Source: Bradyrhizobium erythrophlei (GTDB taxonomy: Bacteria; Pseudomonadota; Alphaproteobacteria; Rhizobiales; Xanthobacteraceae). Taken from it: DNA of 64,000 bases. The notes under the pieces are model-generated. The model was not told the DNA's origin. It saw only the letters and a list, made by a program, of their open reading frames with translations, and searched no databases. Positions 28,475 through 37,226 of the stretch are shown here, in pieces. Made by a program: the position numbers and the translations under genes. The stretch covers positions 5,737,001 through 5,801,000 of the forward strand of contig NZ_LT670818.1 of NCBI RefSeq assembly GCF_900129505.1, written 5' to 3'. The stretch's first letter is position 1, and each line of letters begins with the position of its first letter.

Positions 28475-29014
28475 CCTGCACTCAATCCCAAAAACCAATC
28501 CGGCCGATGCAAAAGATTGAGACATAAATGCCGATATTGGATCAAAGGAGTATTTCGGTTTAAACGATGCCGCTCGTGCCGCTTCGTCTGACGCGGGTCA
28601 CTCACGTTGTCCAGAGTGCGACTGGATTGAGGTTTGGTTACTTCCGTTGTTGGCACCGAACGGATATGCCGATCCTGTTGAGCGATGTCCGTTGTTAGGG
28701 CCAAAGCGGAAAACATATGCTCAGCGCGAGAATTTCGCCTTTTGACGCGCAAAGCGGCCATTGAGATGTGATGTCGTCGACCGATCGCTCTCGGAACCGA
28801 CTAGGAGGGCCGCCGGCCCGTGAGTTCGCGAGCCCCTTCGTTCACGACTTCGTTAGTCGAGAATAGGACGTTCGACCCGGACGCCGCCCTCAGAAAGTTC
28901 TTCCAAATTTTCTGCCGGTGAGAAGGGCCGCGTTGCTATTTCGTGCGCTGACTTGTCTGGAGAGCCGCTCGGGCCAAGATTCTAGTTCTAAGACTTTGGA
29001 ATTCGGAGATCACC
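28475..29014. other. intergenic stretch with dispersed repeat
   Basis: No gene found. 28641-28749 is a copy of the dispersed repeat. The remaining part contains a gggccgccggcccg palindrome near 28808 and must hold the promoter of the oxygenase gene. Confidence 0.4.
28641..28749 (-). repeat. dispersed repeat, copy at 28.7 kb
   Basis: From ttggcaccgaacggatatgc through gatgtccgttgttagggcca to atttcgccttttgacgc this is the reverse orientation of the 13965-14085 repeat and close to 59393-59512. Confidence 0.7.
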
Positions 29015-29860
29015 ATGGGCCTGCAGCAGTCAAACATCGAAGCGCTTCCGTTCGTGACAGCCGAGCTAAACTATCTGGCTCCAACATTGGGCAGACCGCG
29101 AACCTATGCATTCGATCCCCCGGCGGGCGAACCTAAGACTACGGCCTTGCCGGATCCACGCCAGGTCCCCATTTTCGATGCGCGTTTGATTGCCGAAAAT
29201 ATTTCACTGGACCGTGAAGGTTTCGCGCTGGTTCGTCACCCGACCAGGGTGAGGGACTTCTACGACGATAAAGAGGTTAGGGACGTCTACTATCCCGCCG
29301 CAGAAGCATTCCTCAAGGCGACGCTCAAGGCCGACCGCGTTTTTATTTTTGACCACACCGTGCGGAAGAGGGTCGAAGGTGCGGCGGATGTACGTGGCGG
29401 CGGTCCACGGCAACCCGCGACGCGTGTCCATGTCGATCAGACCGATGTCTCTGGTGCAAACCGAGTGCGCGAGCATTTGCCTGAAGAAGCCGACGAACTC
29501 CTGAAGGGACGCGTGCAGGTCATCAACCTTTGGCGGCCGATCCGTGGACCGTTACGCGATGCGCCGCTGGCCATGTGCGACGGGCAGACCGTAGCACCGG
29601 GTGATCTCGTCGCTTCCGACCTGATCTATCCCAGCCGAAAGGGGGAAACCTATTCGGTGAAGTACAACCCCAACCATCGCTGGTTCTATGTTCCGGAAAT
29701 GACAGCGGACGAAGCGCTGCTGCTGAAGTGTTACGATTCGGCAACCGACGGACGGACGCGATTTGGGCCGCATACAGCGTTCGTCGATCCGACAACGCCG
29801 GCCGACGCGGCGCTGCGTGAGAGCATCGAACTGCGGACGCTGGTGTTTCACAAATCTTGA
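29015..29860 (+). CDS. CmcJ/NvfI-type oxidoreductase
   Basis: The 281-residue protein starts MGLQQSNIEALPFVTAELNY. The stretch DRVFIFDHTVRKR, then ATRVHVDQTDVSG (His139, Asp141), PNHRWFYVPEMTADEALLLK (His221) and FGPHTAFVDP (His253) fit the CmcJ/NvfI family, which is related to Fe(II)/2-oxoglutarate oxygenases and named for cephamycin and meroterpenoid tailoring enzymes. It would oxidise a small molecule in the cytosol. CGGAGATC precedes the ATG. No biosynthetic genes are adjacent, so the substrate is unknown. Confidence 0.8.
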   Translation: MGLQQSNIEALPFVTAELNYLAPTLGRPRTYAFDPPAGEPKTTALPDPRQVPIFDARLIAENISLDREGFALVRHPTRVRDFYDDKEVRDVYYPAAEAFLKATLKADRVFIFDHTVRKRVEGAADVRGGGPRQPATRVHVDQTDVSGANRVREHLPEEADELLKGRVQVINLWRPIRGPLRDAPLAMCDGQTVAPGDLVASDLIYPSRKGETYSVKYNPNHRWFYVPEMTADEALLLKCYDSATDGRTRFGPHTAFVDPTTPADAALRESIELRTLVFHKS

Positions 29861-30404
29861 TATTTGCTACGGGTCGGGACGTTCGGCCATGATCATATGG
29901 CCGGCGTCAGGCAAACCTCCTCGACGAAATCCTGATCCAAGCGGCGCGTCGACCGGTTGAGACCAACACCAATCTCGGACATTTCTCGCTAGTTGAAACC
30001 CGTGTTTGGACGCATACAGCGTGCACCTGAAGCGCCCGTGAACTGGTCCGGAGTTCAGGCTGGCGGCGTGCTGAATGACGCGACCGCTTTATCAAGTTCA
30101 AATGAAAAACCGGGCAATCGCTCCGGGAGGGGCCAAGTTGGTCCATGCCTAACTGATGAGGCCCATAGGCCGCTCCCGGAACGCCGTTCGTGTGTTAGCC
30201 GCTACGCTAGTGCCCGAACATTGCAGTAGCGGTCACTGCGGCGAGCCTTTGCAGGTGGAGCCATGGTATCTCCTCTGCTAGAGGCCAACGCAATTGTTGG
30301 CCTGAATTCAAGGTGTGTCGCGCTTTCCAATCTGTCAAGGCTGGCTGGCGAGGTAGGCGGGCGGACTCCGTGAAGCGGTCGCAAGAAGTTGGGACTGGTT
30401 TTGA
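29861..30404. other. non-coding stretch
   Basis: No supported gene. A short plus frame near 29908-30030 (RQANLLDEILIQAARRPVET and so on) has coding-like composition but no start and no known relative. The rest shows nothing. Confidence 0.3.
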
Positions 30405-30581
30405 TTACGTTGTGCTCAACGATATCCCATGCTTGGCTGCCATGACGCTCGTTGCGCCCGGGGTTCTCTTTAATGATTTTGCTATTTTGGCGACGCCAGC
30501 TTTGGCTTTTGCCATCGTCTTCAACGTACGCAAATCTTCTTTCGACCACGCGCGACGAACTACTTTTTTCTTCTTGGCCAT
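30405..30581 (-). CDS. 58-residue basic helical protein
   Basis: The product starts MAKKKKVVRRAWSKEDLRTL, continues KTMAKAKAGVAKIAKSLKRT and ends in VMAAKHGISLSTT. A Myb/SANT-like or HTH-type pattern (WSKEDLRTLK, then a second helix, then IAKSLKRTPGA) suggests DNA binding. AGGAGCTAAG sits right before the ATG. Similar short proteins are widespread in rhizobia. Target unknown. Confidence 0.7.
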   Translation of the reverse strand: MAKKKKVVRRAWSKEDLRTLKTMAKAKAGVAKIAKSLKRTPGATSVMAAKHGISLSTT

Positions 30582-30726
30582 CTTAGCTCCTGTTGTGGGA
30601 GCGGCCCTATAGCACACCGATTCAATTTAGCAACATGTACACCGCGCGGCGAGCCCGCGTTGGCCGCGTAACGGTTTCACTGGCAAGGCGGATGTACGCT
30701 TGCCAATGAAGACGGCCCGGCGTTAC

Positions 30727-30912
30727 CTACATGACGTAGGGCCACGTTACTGCATCACGAACGGCGCGGGCTTCGTGGATTTGTTTGGCTGTTACACCTA
30801 TTTCACCCGGGTCAGCGTTTTCCGTTTTGGAATAAGCTTGATTATCAGCCTGTCTTCTTATCTCCCCACGCTCCTGTGCCGCGTCGTATGCCGACGCCGG
30901 GCCGGTGGTCAA
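30727..30912 (-). pseudogene. phage-type ParB-like gene remnant
   Basis: The frame contains YDAAQERGEIRRQADNQAYS and GVTAKQIHEARAVRDA. In phage and plasmid ParB-like proteins I know the corresponding string as GLT-K-IHEAR-IRDAE. The part after RDA is lost. The start is missing too. It belongs to the decayed prophage around 30.7-32.1 kb. Confidence 0.45.
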
Positions 30913-31134
30913 AGCCGCTGCTAATCATGTTGTCCGCGTTTGCTTGTCCCTTTGTAAGTTTCATTATACCCGTACGGATAGGGAAAGTTGCACGGAGCCG
31001 GGCTATACATAGGGCCGCGATCAAACCCGTAGCAGCCGACTATCGGACCAGTAATCGAACCAAACGCCACGAACGGTGGTGGCAAATAGGTAGCTGACGG
31101 CGGCGGTCCGATCCGCCCGGCCAAGGGAGTTCCT

Positions 31135-31920
31135 TCAGGGCTGTTCCGGTTCGACCGAAAAATCGACAGTAGCAACGAGCGTGTCCGCTGGTGTCGACGG
31201 AAGTTTTGCATTCGTCGCAACAGCTTTCACCCTGAATTTCGCCGGCTTGGCACCGTCGGGGATATTCCACGTTATCGAAACGTCGAAAGAGAAGGGGTCC
31301 GACTTCGATCCGGGCGTGTCGGGCAATGTTGCTACAAAGAACATTGCCGCTTCGTTCCAGACATCCAACGGCGGAAATGTTTCAGAAGTCCGAGTAATGA
31401 ACGGCATGGGTACAGTGGTCGAAGGTTGCAGATTATATATCGTATTGCCGAGATTGAGCCTTCTGGAAGCGAACTGCGGTTTTAGGGGCTTAAGCCGGTC
31501 CGACGCGGCCAATACGGCCGCTTCGTCGTGCGGACGCGCCGACCACTTAACATTCACATCTTGGGCGTTAATCGAACTGCGGTTAACGATTGGAAAGACG
31601 GGCAACTTCCAATTGCCCGGCGGAAGGGCTTCATTTTCGCCGCGGAACGTCATCAGGGTAAATCCGTCCGCTTTAAATTCGATGACCGAGCGCTGGACGG
31701 GATTTTGCATTTCTAGTTGGGGCTGAAGGATATTCGCGCTGACATATTGCTGAAGCTGCAACGTAAAAGTGAGCAACAGAAAAACGTTCCCCACAAATCC
31801 AAGCCAGATTGCCGGAAGCTTATCGCCGCCGTACCATGCACCGGTCGCGATGGTACCCAAGACAACGCTCGCGATCAGCGGAAGCCAATATATCGCGAAC
31901 TCAATGGACTTGTTCATCAC
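31135..31920 (-). CDS. membrane-anchored protein with soluble beta-rich domain
   Basis: The 261-residue product has two membrane helices at the N-terminus (IYWLPLIASVVLGTIATGAW and AIWLGFVGNVFLLLTFTL) followed by a soluble part of about 200 residues that is beta-rich (PVFPIVNRSSINAQDVNVKW, then SFDVSITWNIPDGAKPAKFR). It begins four bases downstream of the terminase remnant, so it was probably part of the prophage. Its layout resembles 6341-6904. Function unknown; a phage-associated membrane effector is possible. Confidence 0.6.
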   Translation of the reverse strand: MMNKSIEFAIYWLPLIASVVLGTIATGAWYGGDKLPAIWLGFVGNVFLLLTFTLQLQQYVSANILQPQLEMQNPVQRSVIEFKADGFTLMTFRGENEALPPGNWKLPVFPIVNRSSINAQDVNVKWSARPHDEAAVLAASDRLKPLKPQFASRRLNLGNTIYNLQPSTTVPMPFITRTSETFPPLDVWNEAAMFFVATLPDTPGSKSDPFSFDVSITWNIPDGAKPAKFRVKAVATNAKLPSTPADTLVATVDFSVEPEQP

Positions 31921-31923
31921 GGC

Positions 31924-32120
31924 TTAATTCCCCGTCCACTTCGACCGGATGACCCGCGGCGCGGCCGGCGCCGCGACCGTCGGACGTTCGGCAACAACGG
32001 CTTGCCGTTCCGCCTCACGATCAAGGTCTAGCCCATACGACCTTAAGCCGTGCAGCGCGGCAAGGGCATAATCCCTGCAATCCAAAGCTTCATTTCGGGT
32101 ATGCGCCGCCGGAACGTAGC
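31924..32120 (-). pseudogene. phage terminase large subunit, C-terminal remnant
   Basis: The frame reads AHTRNEALDCRDYALAALHG, then LRSYGLDLDREAERQAVVAE and ends APRVIRSKWTGN at 31924. RNEALDC-VYALAA is the conserved end of GpA-type terminase large subunits. Upstream a stop interrupts the frame near 32119. The ATPase and most of the nuclease are gone. Confidence 0.62.
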
Positions 32121-32200
32121 TTCAATAGGAGCCGCTGACCATCCCGGCCGCGACGCACCGGCGCATGGCATTTGGAGCCCACCGGGACTAGCCTCCGGTC

Positions 32201-32722
32201 ATGGAATTGTTCGTGTGGCTTAAGGGCTGGCTTGTGCCCGCGCTGCATTGGTTGGAAGCGCATCCGGGCTCGGCGAATTGGTTTGAAGCGATCGGCAGCA
32301 TCGCCGCGATCGTCTTCGTCGGCCTGTTCGCCCTCTCACAGGCACGTCGGGCAAGATCGCACGATGACCTTGATCGGATCAGACGGGCGCAAGGATTAGC
32401 GCTGATCCTCGTTCCTGTGCTGCGAGAGTTTAAACCGAAGATCGAAGCAGCGATCATCCAAGAAAGCAAACTCGAACCGCCGGATGAGGTCTTGCACCTG
32501 CTGGATCAGCTTTACGTTTTAGGCGTAGCCGGTGGCTTCGTCCTGCAGATGGTCGCCATCCTTCAGGCCCACCAGCGGGCCCTAGCACCGCCGAATGACG
32601 AAAATAGCGACGCGCGATCCTCTTACAATTCAATGGCGAGGCAGCGGTTGGGCGATGCGCTTCGATACTGCAGCGATGCAATCGACGCATTGTTGAAGCT
32701 GACGCGGGCCCGAACGGTCTGA
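32201..32722 (+). CDS. single-helix membrane protein of unknown function
   Basis: The 173-residue product starts MELFVWLKGWLVPALHWLEA, has one clear membrane helix (FEAIGSIAAIVFVGLFALSQ) and a cytosolic helical domain ending RYCSDAIDALLKLTRARTV. It lies divergent from the prophage remnants. No family recognised. The start has only a weak ribosome site. Confidence 0.58.
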   Translation: MELFVWLKGWLVPALHWLEAHPGSANWFEAIGSIAAIVFVGLFALSQARRARSHDDLDRIRRAQGLALILVPVLREFKPKIEAAIIQESKLEPPDEVLHLLDQLYVLGVAGGFVLQMVAILQAHQRALAPPNDENSDARSSYNSMARQRLGDALRYCSDAIDALLKLTRARTV

Positions 32723-32914
32723 TGTCTCCATGCACCGGTTCCGGAATTAACCCGGAGGGCTGGCATCAATGTTAACACGCGAGTTTCGTTGCGGGCAAAA
32801 ACGAAAGCGCTAGTCTTGTGTCACCGGGCAATTTCCCTCGTCCGGGTCTCCCAGTGCAAGGCCGACGGGCGATCATATTCCGCTCGCGGCCTTGTTCTCT
32901 GACTGAGCCGAAAG

Positions 32915-33148
32915 ATGTCAGCCGATCGCGCCAAAACCCAAAAGCTGCTTGGTCTAAGTCCTCAGCCCGAGTGGGCCGAAACATGGCATCTTTGGAAGGT
33001 GTTGATCCCGCGGCGCTCGATTACAGGCCGGATGGTCTATGGCCAGGTATGGCGCCGACATGATGGTCGCCGCTGGATTTACAAGAAATTCGTTGAGTAT
33101 GCGGACGATCGGGTTGGATCAACATCGCGTGCGAGCGGCGATCGATAG
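32915..33148 (+). CDS. conserved 77-residue protein
   Basis: The product starts MSADRAKTQKLLGLSPQPEW and contains VLIPRRSITGRMVYGQVWRR and WIYKKFVEYADDR. The string PRRSITGR-V-GQVWRRHDGR is familiar from many Bradyrhizobium genomes. It is basic and beta-rich. Role unknown. Its C-terminus (VGSTSRASGDR) may be altered. Confidence 0.62.
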   Translation: MSADRAKTQKLLGLSPQPEWAETWHLWKVLIPRRSITGRMVYGQVWRRHDGRRWIYKKFVEYADDRVGSTSRASGDR

Positions 33149-33265
33149 GCGGAACGGTGGCGTAGGCATTCGCTTGGAAGGTGAACGTCTCGCACGATCC
33201 GGAAATGCAAGATGGTCTGGCACGAAGGTGACTTCGCCGGCGTCCAATTCGGCAATTGACGCTTC

Positions 33266-33385
33266 CTACTTCAGGAGCCAGATGATTGCGAGAGCCATCG
33301 GTAAGCCCAGGACGAAAGCCCCGGCAATCGCCATCGTGAATTCGGTGAGCAAATTCGGTTCGGCGCGCAACCTACTTACGGACAT
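33266..33385 (-). CDS. 39-residue membrane peptide
   Basis: The product is MSVSRLRAEPNLLTEFTMAI followed by AGAFVLGLPMALAIIWLLK. One hydrophobic helix covers the last 23 residues. GGAGTG precedes the ATG at 33385. Too short for standard gene calls, but the ribosome site and the hydrophobic pattern agree. Confidence 0.5.
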   Translation of the reverse strand: MSVSRLRAEPNLLTEFTMAIAGAFVLGLPMALAIIWLLK

Positions 33386-33522
33386 TTTTCACTCCACAGA
33401 AGCAAAAACCGTCGACAGGACGACGCGGTGACGGCCTTTAGCGCATACCCCCAGCAGTGCAGGTTGCCCGGACATGGTTAACGAATGGTTAACGGACTGA
33501 TTTGAGAGTGCTCCTCATGAAG

Positions 33523-33753
33523 CTAATTCAGTAGCCAGCCTTCTGCGTTGGCGGCCGCTCGAAAAGTTCGCCAAGCCCGAGTTTCGCAATCCTCCGATGC
33601 GGCGGCAAAGCTAATCGCCTGCTTTGCCGCCTGCCAATGCGGCTTATTCAAATAGGAGAGCCGCATATGCATCATGAAGGAATAAGCATCATCGGCACTC
33701 TTGATCTGCTTGGCGCTGGATACTGGCTTCAATTTTACCGCGGTGAACGGCAT
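33523..33753 (-). CDS. DUF982-like protein
   Basis: The 76-residue product starts MPFTAVKLKPVSSAKQIKSA and has DDAYSFMMHMRLSYLNKPHW, then AAKQAISFAAASEDCETRAW. Its spacing of an N-terminal beta-strand, a helix containing DAYSFM and a last helix AWRTFRAAANAEGW resembles DUF982 proteins of rhizobia. An upstream start at 33789 would add 12 residues. Function unknown. Confidence 0.55.
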   Translation of the reverse strand: MPFTAVKLKPVSSAKQIKSADDAYSFMMHMRLSYLNKPHWQAAKQAISFAAASEDCETRAWRTFRAAANAEGWLLN

Positions 33754-33916
33754 GTTTCGGCCTGACGGTCTGAGGCTATCCGACAACATCGTAGAACATC
33801 TTGACGGGACTGGGGCCTCAATCTGTCACCGTTTTGCACAGGCTGGAACATTGTCGGAACCCAAGCTCATTGCGATCATGAGCTGAGATACGATCTGATT
33901 TCCGGGAGTTTTGCCG

Positions 33917-34120
33917 ATGATCGAAGAGAGGTTTGATAGTCGAACAATCGCAAATATGAACGTTGCGCTCGAACGAGTTTGTCGGAGACGGGCGGACGGC
34001 GCGGATCACAAAGTCCGCAAATTGATTGCCCAGCGGATCATCCAGTGCGCTAAACGGGGTGCAAAAACTTTAGGCGCACTTACAAAGGCGGGTGAACGCT
34101 TTTGTAGTTGGAAGAAATAA
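33917..34120 (+). CDS. small conserved helical protein
   Basis: The 67-residue product starts MIEERFDSRTIANMNVALER and continues DHKVRKLIAQRIIQCAKRGA and KTLGALTKAGER. The string RKLIA--I--CAKRG-KTLGALT is typical of a short rhizobial family without known role. The ATG at 33917 follows CCGGGAG. Cytosolic. Confidence 0.65.
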   Translation: MIEERFDSRTIANMNVALERVCRRRADGADHKVRKLIAQRIIQCAKRGAKTLGALTKAGERFCSWKK

Positions 34121-34168
34121 CTTGTAGGTCAGCCTATCCGGTCCTTGTTGCGAGGCCGGGTATGAAAT

Positions 34169-34432
34169 TCAAGGCTGCCCAGCATCTGCGCGGCAAGTCC
34201 CGCTTTTCGCTTCTGCGAGGACGTCGTGTCGCTTTCCCTCGGCAACGAGTTGCTGACGTAGTCTGCGCCAATAGAAGCCATCTCTTTGAATGGCAGACTT
34301 GATCTCGTCGCTTACAGTTACAGTTGCTTTCTTCTTCCGCCACCGCCCTGCGCTCTCGATGACAGGGATCGGTTGCCCTCTCGCGATCACCAATAGGCGA
34401 TCACGCTTCTCGTTGAGATAAACGTTGAACAT
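34169..34432 (-). CDS. conserved hypothetical protein
   Basis: The 87-residue product starts MFNVYLNEKRDRLLVIARGQ, continues PVIESAGRWRKKKATVTVSD and IKSAIQRDGFYWRRL. The first half is a beta-hairpin, the second helical and basic. I know MFNVYL-KKRDRLLV-A-GQ as the start of a widespread Bradyrhizobium family. The start at 34432 was chosen for that reason. Function unknown. Confidence 0.62.
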   Translation of the reverse strand: MFNVYLNEKRDRLLVIARGQPIPVIESAGRWRKKKATVTVSDEIKSAIQRDGFYWRRLRQQLVAEGKRHDVLAEAKSGTCRADAGQP

Positions 34433-34676
34433 GCAGCCTCCCTCAGCCCGCACCAAACATATCGCTTTCTCGCGGAAAGGGAGTTACTAAAATGCAACAA
34501 CTAGCGCTGGATGTGAGAATGAAACGCGAAGCGCGTACTTTCGCTGGGCTAGTTGACTACCGGGATGCTTAATTCGCAACGGACGGGCGGTGCACGGATG
34601 TTGGCGAAGCATTGTTGGTGCCGCAGCCTGCAGGGGCTATAGTACTACTACCGCGCCGAAGAGGTTTGCGTGCGCC

Positions 34677-36467
34677 ATGGTGCAAGAGCGGCCAAGTCGG
34701 GTCGAACGCAGATTGTCGGCTATATTGGCCGGCGACGTGGCTGGCTACTCGCGGCTCATGCACAATGACGAAGAGGCTACGCATGCCAAACTGAGCGCAC
34801 TCCTACTGGAGGCGGTCAACCCAGCAATCGCCGAACACGGCGGCCGCATCGTGAAGAACACGGGGGACGGGTTCTTGGCCGAGTTTCCGAGTGCGGTCGA
34901 GGCCGTTCGGGCTGCCATGCAGTTTCAGGCCCGCGTCAACGAGATTACAATCGGCGATGCGGAAGACCGGCGCATTGCTTTCCGTGTGGGCATCAATATC
35001 GGTGACGTAATTGTTGAACCGCATGACATCTTTGGGGATGGGGTGAATATTGCGGCACGGCTTGAGAGCATCGCAGAACCCGGCGGTATCTGCATCTCGT
35101 CTTCTGCCCACGATCATGTTCAAGGCAAGGTCGGGGTTGAGTTTGCCGATATGGGCGAGCAGAAGCTAAAAAACATCCCCCGTCCGGTCCGGGCCTATGC
35201 CGTGGTCGGGGAAAAACCGGGCGAAGCTACCCACGCTGAACGCGGAAGGTCGGGTGCGCCTTCAGCACCTCGTCTTTCTATTGTTGTGCTGCCTTTCGCC
35301 AATCTCAGCGGTGATCCGGAGCAAGACTACTTCGTCGATGGAGTGACCGAGAGCCTGACCACGGACTTGTCCCGGATCAGCAGCTCGTTCGTCATCGGCC
35401 GACACACCGCATTCACGTACAAAGCCAAGGCGGTCGATCTCAAGCAGATCGGCCACGAGTTGAACGTTTGCTACATTCTCGAAGGGTCGGTGCAGCGGAG
35501 CGGCAATCGACTTCGCATAAACGTTCAGCTCGTAGACGCAGAAACCGGCACGCATTTATGGGCCGAACGTTTTGACAAGCTTTTCGCCGATTTGTTCGAT
35601 GTACAGGACGAGATTGTATCAAGGCTTGCCAACACGCTAGATGCTCAGCTCACTGATGAGGAGGCGAGGCGATCCGAACGATCACTTCATCCCAGTTCAA
35701 TGGACTTGTATTTCCAAGGTAGAGCTTCGTGGAACAAGGGGTGGACGCCCGAAACCATGGCACAAGCGCGCGGCTTTTTTGAACGAGCGCTAGCGCTCGA
35801 TCCCGGAAATATCGAGGCGATGGTCGGCACGGCGGTTGTCGATACGGTCGTTGGAACGAACTTCTTCACCGACGACCGGGCCGCGTATCTCGCCGCGGCC
35901 GAAGCAACGGTGGTGAAGGCGCTATCGCACGCGCCGTATCATGCCTTCGCCCACTTGGTCTTGGGGGCCGTGCAAATTGCTACGAACCGCGCGGTCGATG
36001 GTATTGCTGAGTGCGAGAGAGCCTTAGCGCTGGACCGTAATTTAGCTGAGGCGCACGCGCAAATCGGCTTCGCTAAGTATGTTATGGGCCGCGGCGCCGA
36101 GACTGAGGCGCATATCAACGAAGCATTTCGCCTTTCGCCTCGCGATGTCTCCGCTTACCGCTGGATGTCGATGGTCGGCTTCGCCAAGATGCAGCTTTCG
36201 GAGGATGCTGAAGCGGTCGGCTGGTTCCACCGCAGCATCGAAGCGAACCGAAATCATCCATTCGCGCATTTCTGGCTCGCCGCTGCGTTAGCGCTGCTTG
36301 GCTCGCTGGATCGGGCGAGCGCCGCTGCAAAGGCAGGGCTTGCTATTCTTCCAAGCTTTACCATCCGCCGCTTCCGCGACGGCGCACAGAGTGACAATCC
36401 AACCTTCCTCGCCAAACGCGAGCGCGCCTATCAGGGCATGCGTATGGCCGGGATACCGGAGGGGTGA
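34677..36467 (+). CDS. class III adenylate/guanylate cyclase with TolB-like and TPR domains
   Basis: The 596-residue protein has a class III cyclase domain (1-180): LSAILAGDVAGYSRLMHNDE with metal ligand Asp20, KNTGDGFLAEF with Asp64, and IFGDGVNIAARLES, the region of the transition-state Asn/Arg. A TolB-like domain follows (about 210-330: LSIVVLPFANLSGDPEQDYF), then TPR-like repeats (350-580). It should make cAMP or cGMP in the cytosol; there is no membrane segment. The start is ATG at 34677. The regulator at 37227 shares its second and third domains. Confidence 0.9.
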   Translation: MVQERPSRVERRLSAILAGDVAGYSRLMHNDEEATHAKLSALLLEAVNPAIAEHGGRIVKNTGDGFLAEFPSAVEAVRAAMQFQARVNEITIGDAEDRRIAFRVGINIGDVIVEPHDIFGDGVNIAARLESIAEPGGICISSSAHDHVQGKVGVEFADMGEQKLKNIPRPVRAYAVVGEKPGEATHAERGRSGAPSAPRLSIVVLPFANLSGDPEQDYFVDGVTESLTTDLSRISSSFVIGRHTAFTYKAKAVDLKQIGHELNVCYILEGSVQRSGNRLRINVQLVDAETGTHLWAERFDKLFADLFDVQDEIVSRLANTLDAQLTDEEARRSERSLHPSSMDLYFQGRASWNKGWTPETMAQARGFFERALALDPGNIEAMVGTAVVDTVVGTNFFTDDRAAYLAAAEATVVKALSHAPYHAFAHLVLGAVQIATNRAVDGIAECERALALDRNLAEAHAQIGFAKYVMGRGAETEAHINEAFRLSPRDVSAYRWMSMVGFAKMQLSEDAEAVGWFHRSIEANRNHPFAHFWLAAALALLGSLDRASAAAKAGLAILPSFTIRRFRDGAQSDNPTFLAKRERAYQGMRMAGIPEG

Positions 36468-36806
36468 GCGGTCCTTTGACCGTGGCAGGCGGCTTTTGCT
36501 AGGAGCGGCCCGCAACGTCAATGCCCTCATTCTCTGTTCGTCGCGCGGGAGGGCGTTCTACCTTTGCACCTTGCTAAAGGCCATTTAGGTGCGGCCCGTT
36601 TGGCCTAGCCCGCCTAGCCGCCTGGCCGCGGAGCCGCTTGGCGTGCGATCTGTCCCAGATTGATGTCTGTTATTGGGGTGAACCCGGACGTGACGCGAAC
36701 ATGCCAGTTTGTCTCAGTTTGACCCTTATCGGAAGTCGGCCCCGAGGAATGGTGCGGCTGGGCATGTCCGATTCCGGTCATCCACGCGGTGCCAGATATC
36801 AGACAG
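36468..36806. other. intergenic with decayed dispersed repeat
   Basis: No gene. From about 36655 (attgatgtctgttattgggg) to 36765 the sequence shows pieces of the dispersed repeat family: a gatgtct...ttattggggt block and a cagtttgacccttatcgg block. Confidence 0.4.
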
Positions 36807-37064
36807 TCATCGAACCGGCGGACCGGACTCCTCGCGGTCGAAGGACCGATTCGAGACGACATATTCGATCTCACCGCGCGTCACGCCGATATCCGTGAGC
36901 TCCCAGTCGTTCAGGCGGTACAACTCGGCGCGTTCCCCCTGTCGTTTGCGCCGTTCTTTGCGCCGTTCCTGAAACGCATCCCAATATCTCTTGAAGAAGC
37001 TGGAGACACGCCGCGTCGATGCGGCCGTCTGTTCCAACCCTGTCGCACTATATGTCGTGCTCAT
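36807..37064 (-). CDS. DUF1127-family protein
   Basis: The 85-residue product starts MSTTYSATGLEQTAASTRRV and has the DUF1127 core: an Arg-rich helix (YWDAFQERRKERRKRQGERA) followed by LYRLNDWELTDIGVTRGEIE. AGGAG stands nine bases before the ATG at 37064. Small DUF1127 proteins influence RNA turnover and phosphate or carbon metabolism in Agrobacterium and relatives, from general knowledge. It is divergent from the regulator at 37227. Confidence 0.85.
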   Translation of the reverse strand: MSTTYSATGLEQTAASTRRVSSFFKRYWDAFQERRKERRKRQGERAELYRLNDWELTDIGVTRGEIEYVVSNRSFDREESGPPVR

Positions 37065-37226
37065 CGCGGCATCTCCTGAATGGTGTTTCCACCGACACGA
37101 GGGTGCCAAGACAGCGGCGCGCGCGCTTGACATTCGGCTTACATTTTCCTTACCGGCGGCTTATTCTTGGTGCTGCAGCCGTTGCTGGAGCCCCGATGAT
37201 CGGAGGCCGCCTGAGGGATTGGCAGC

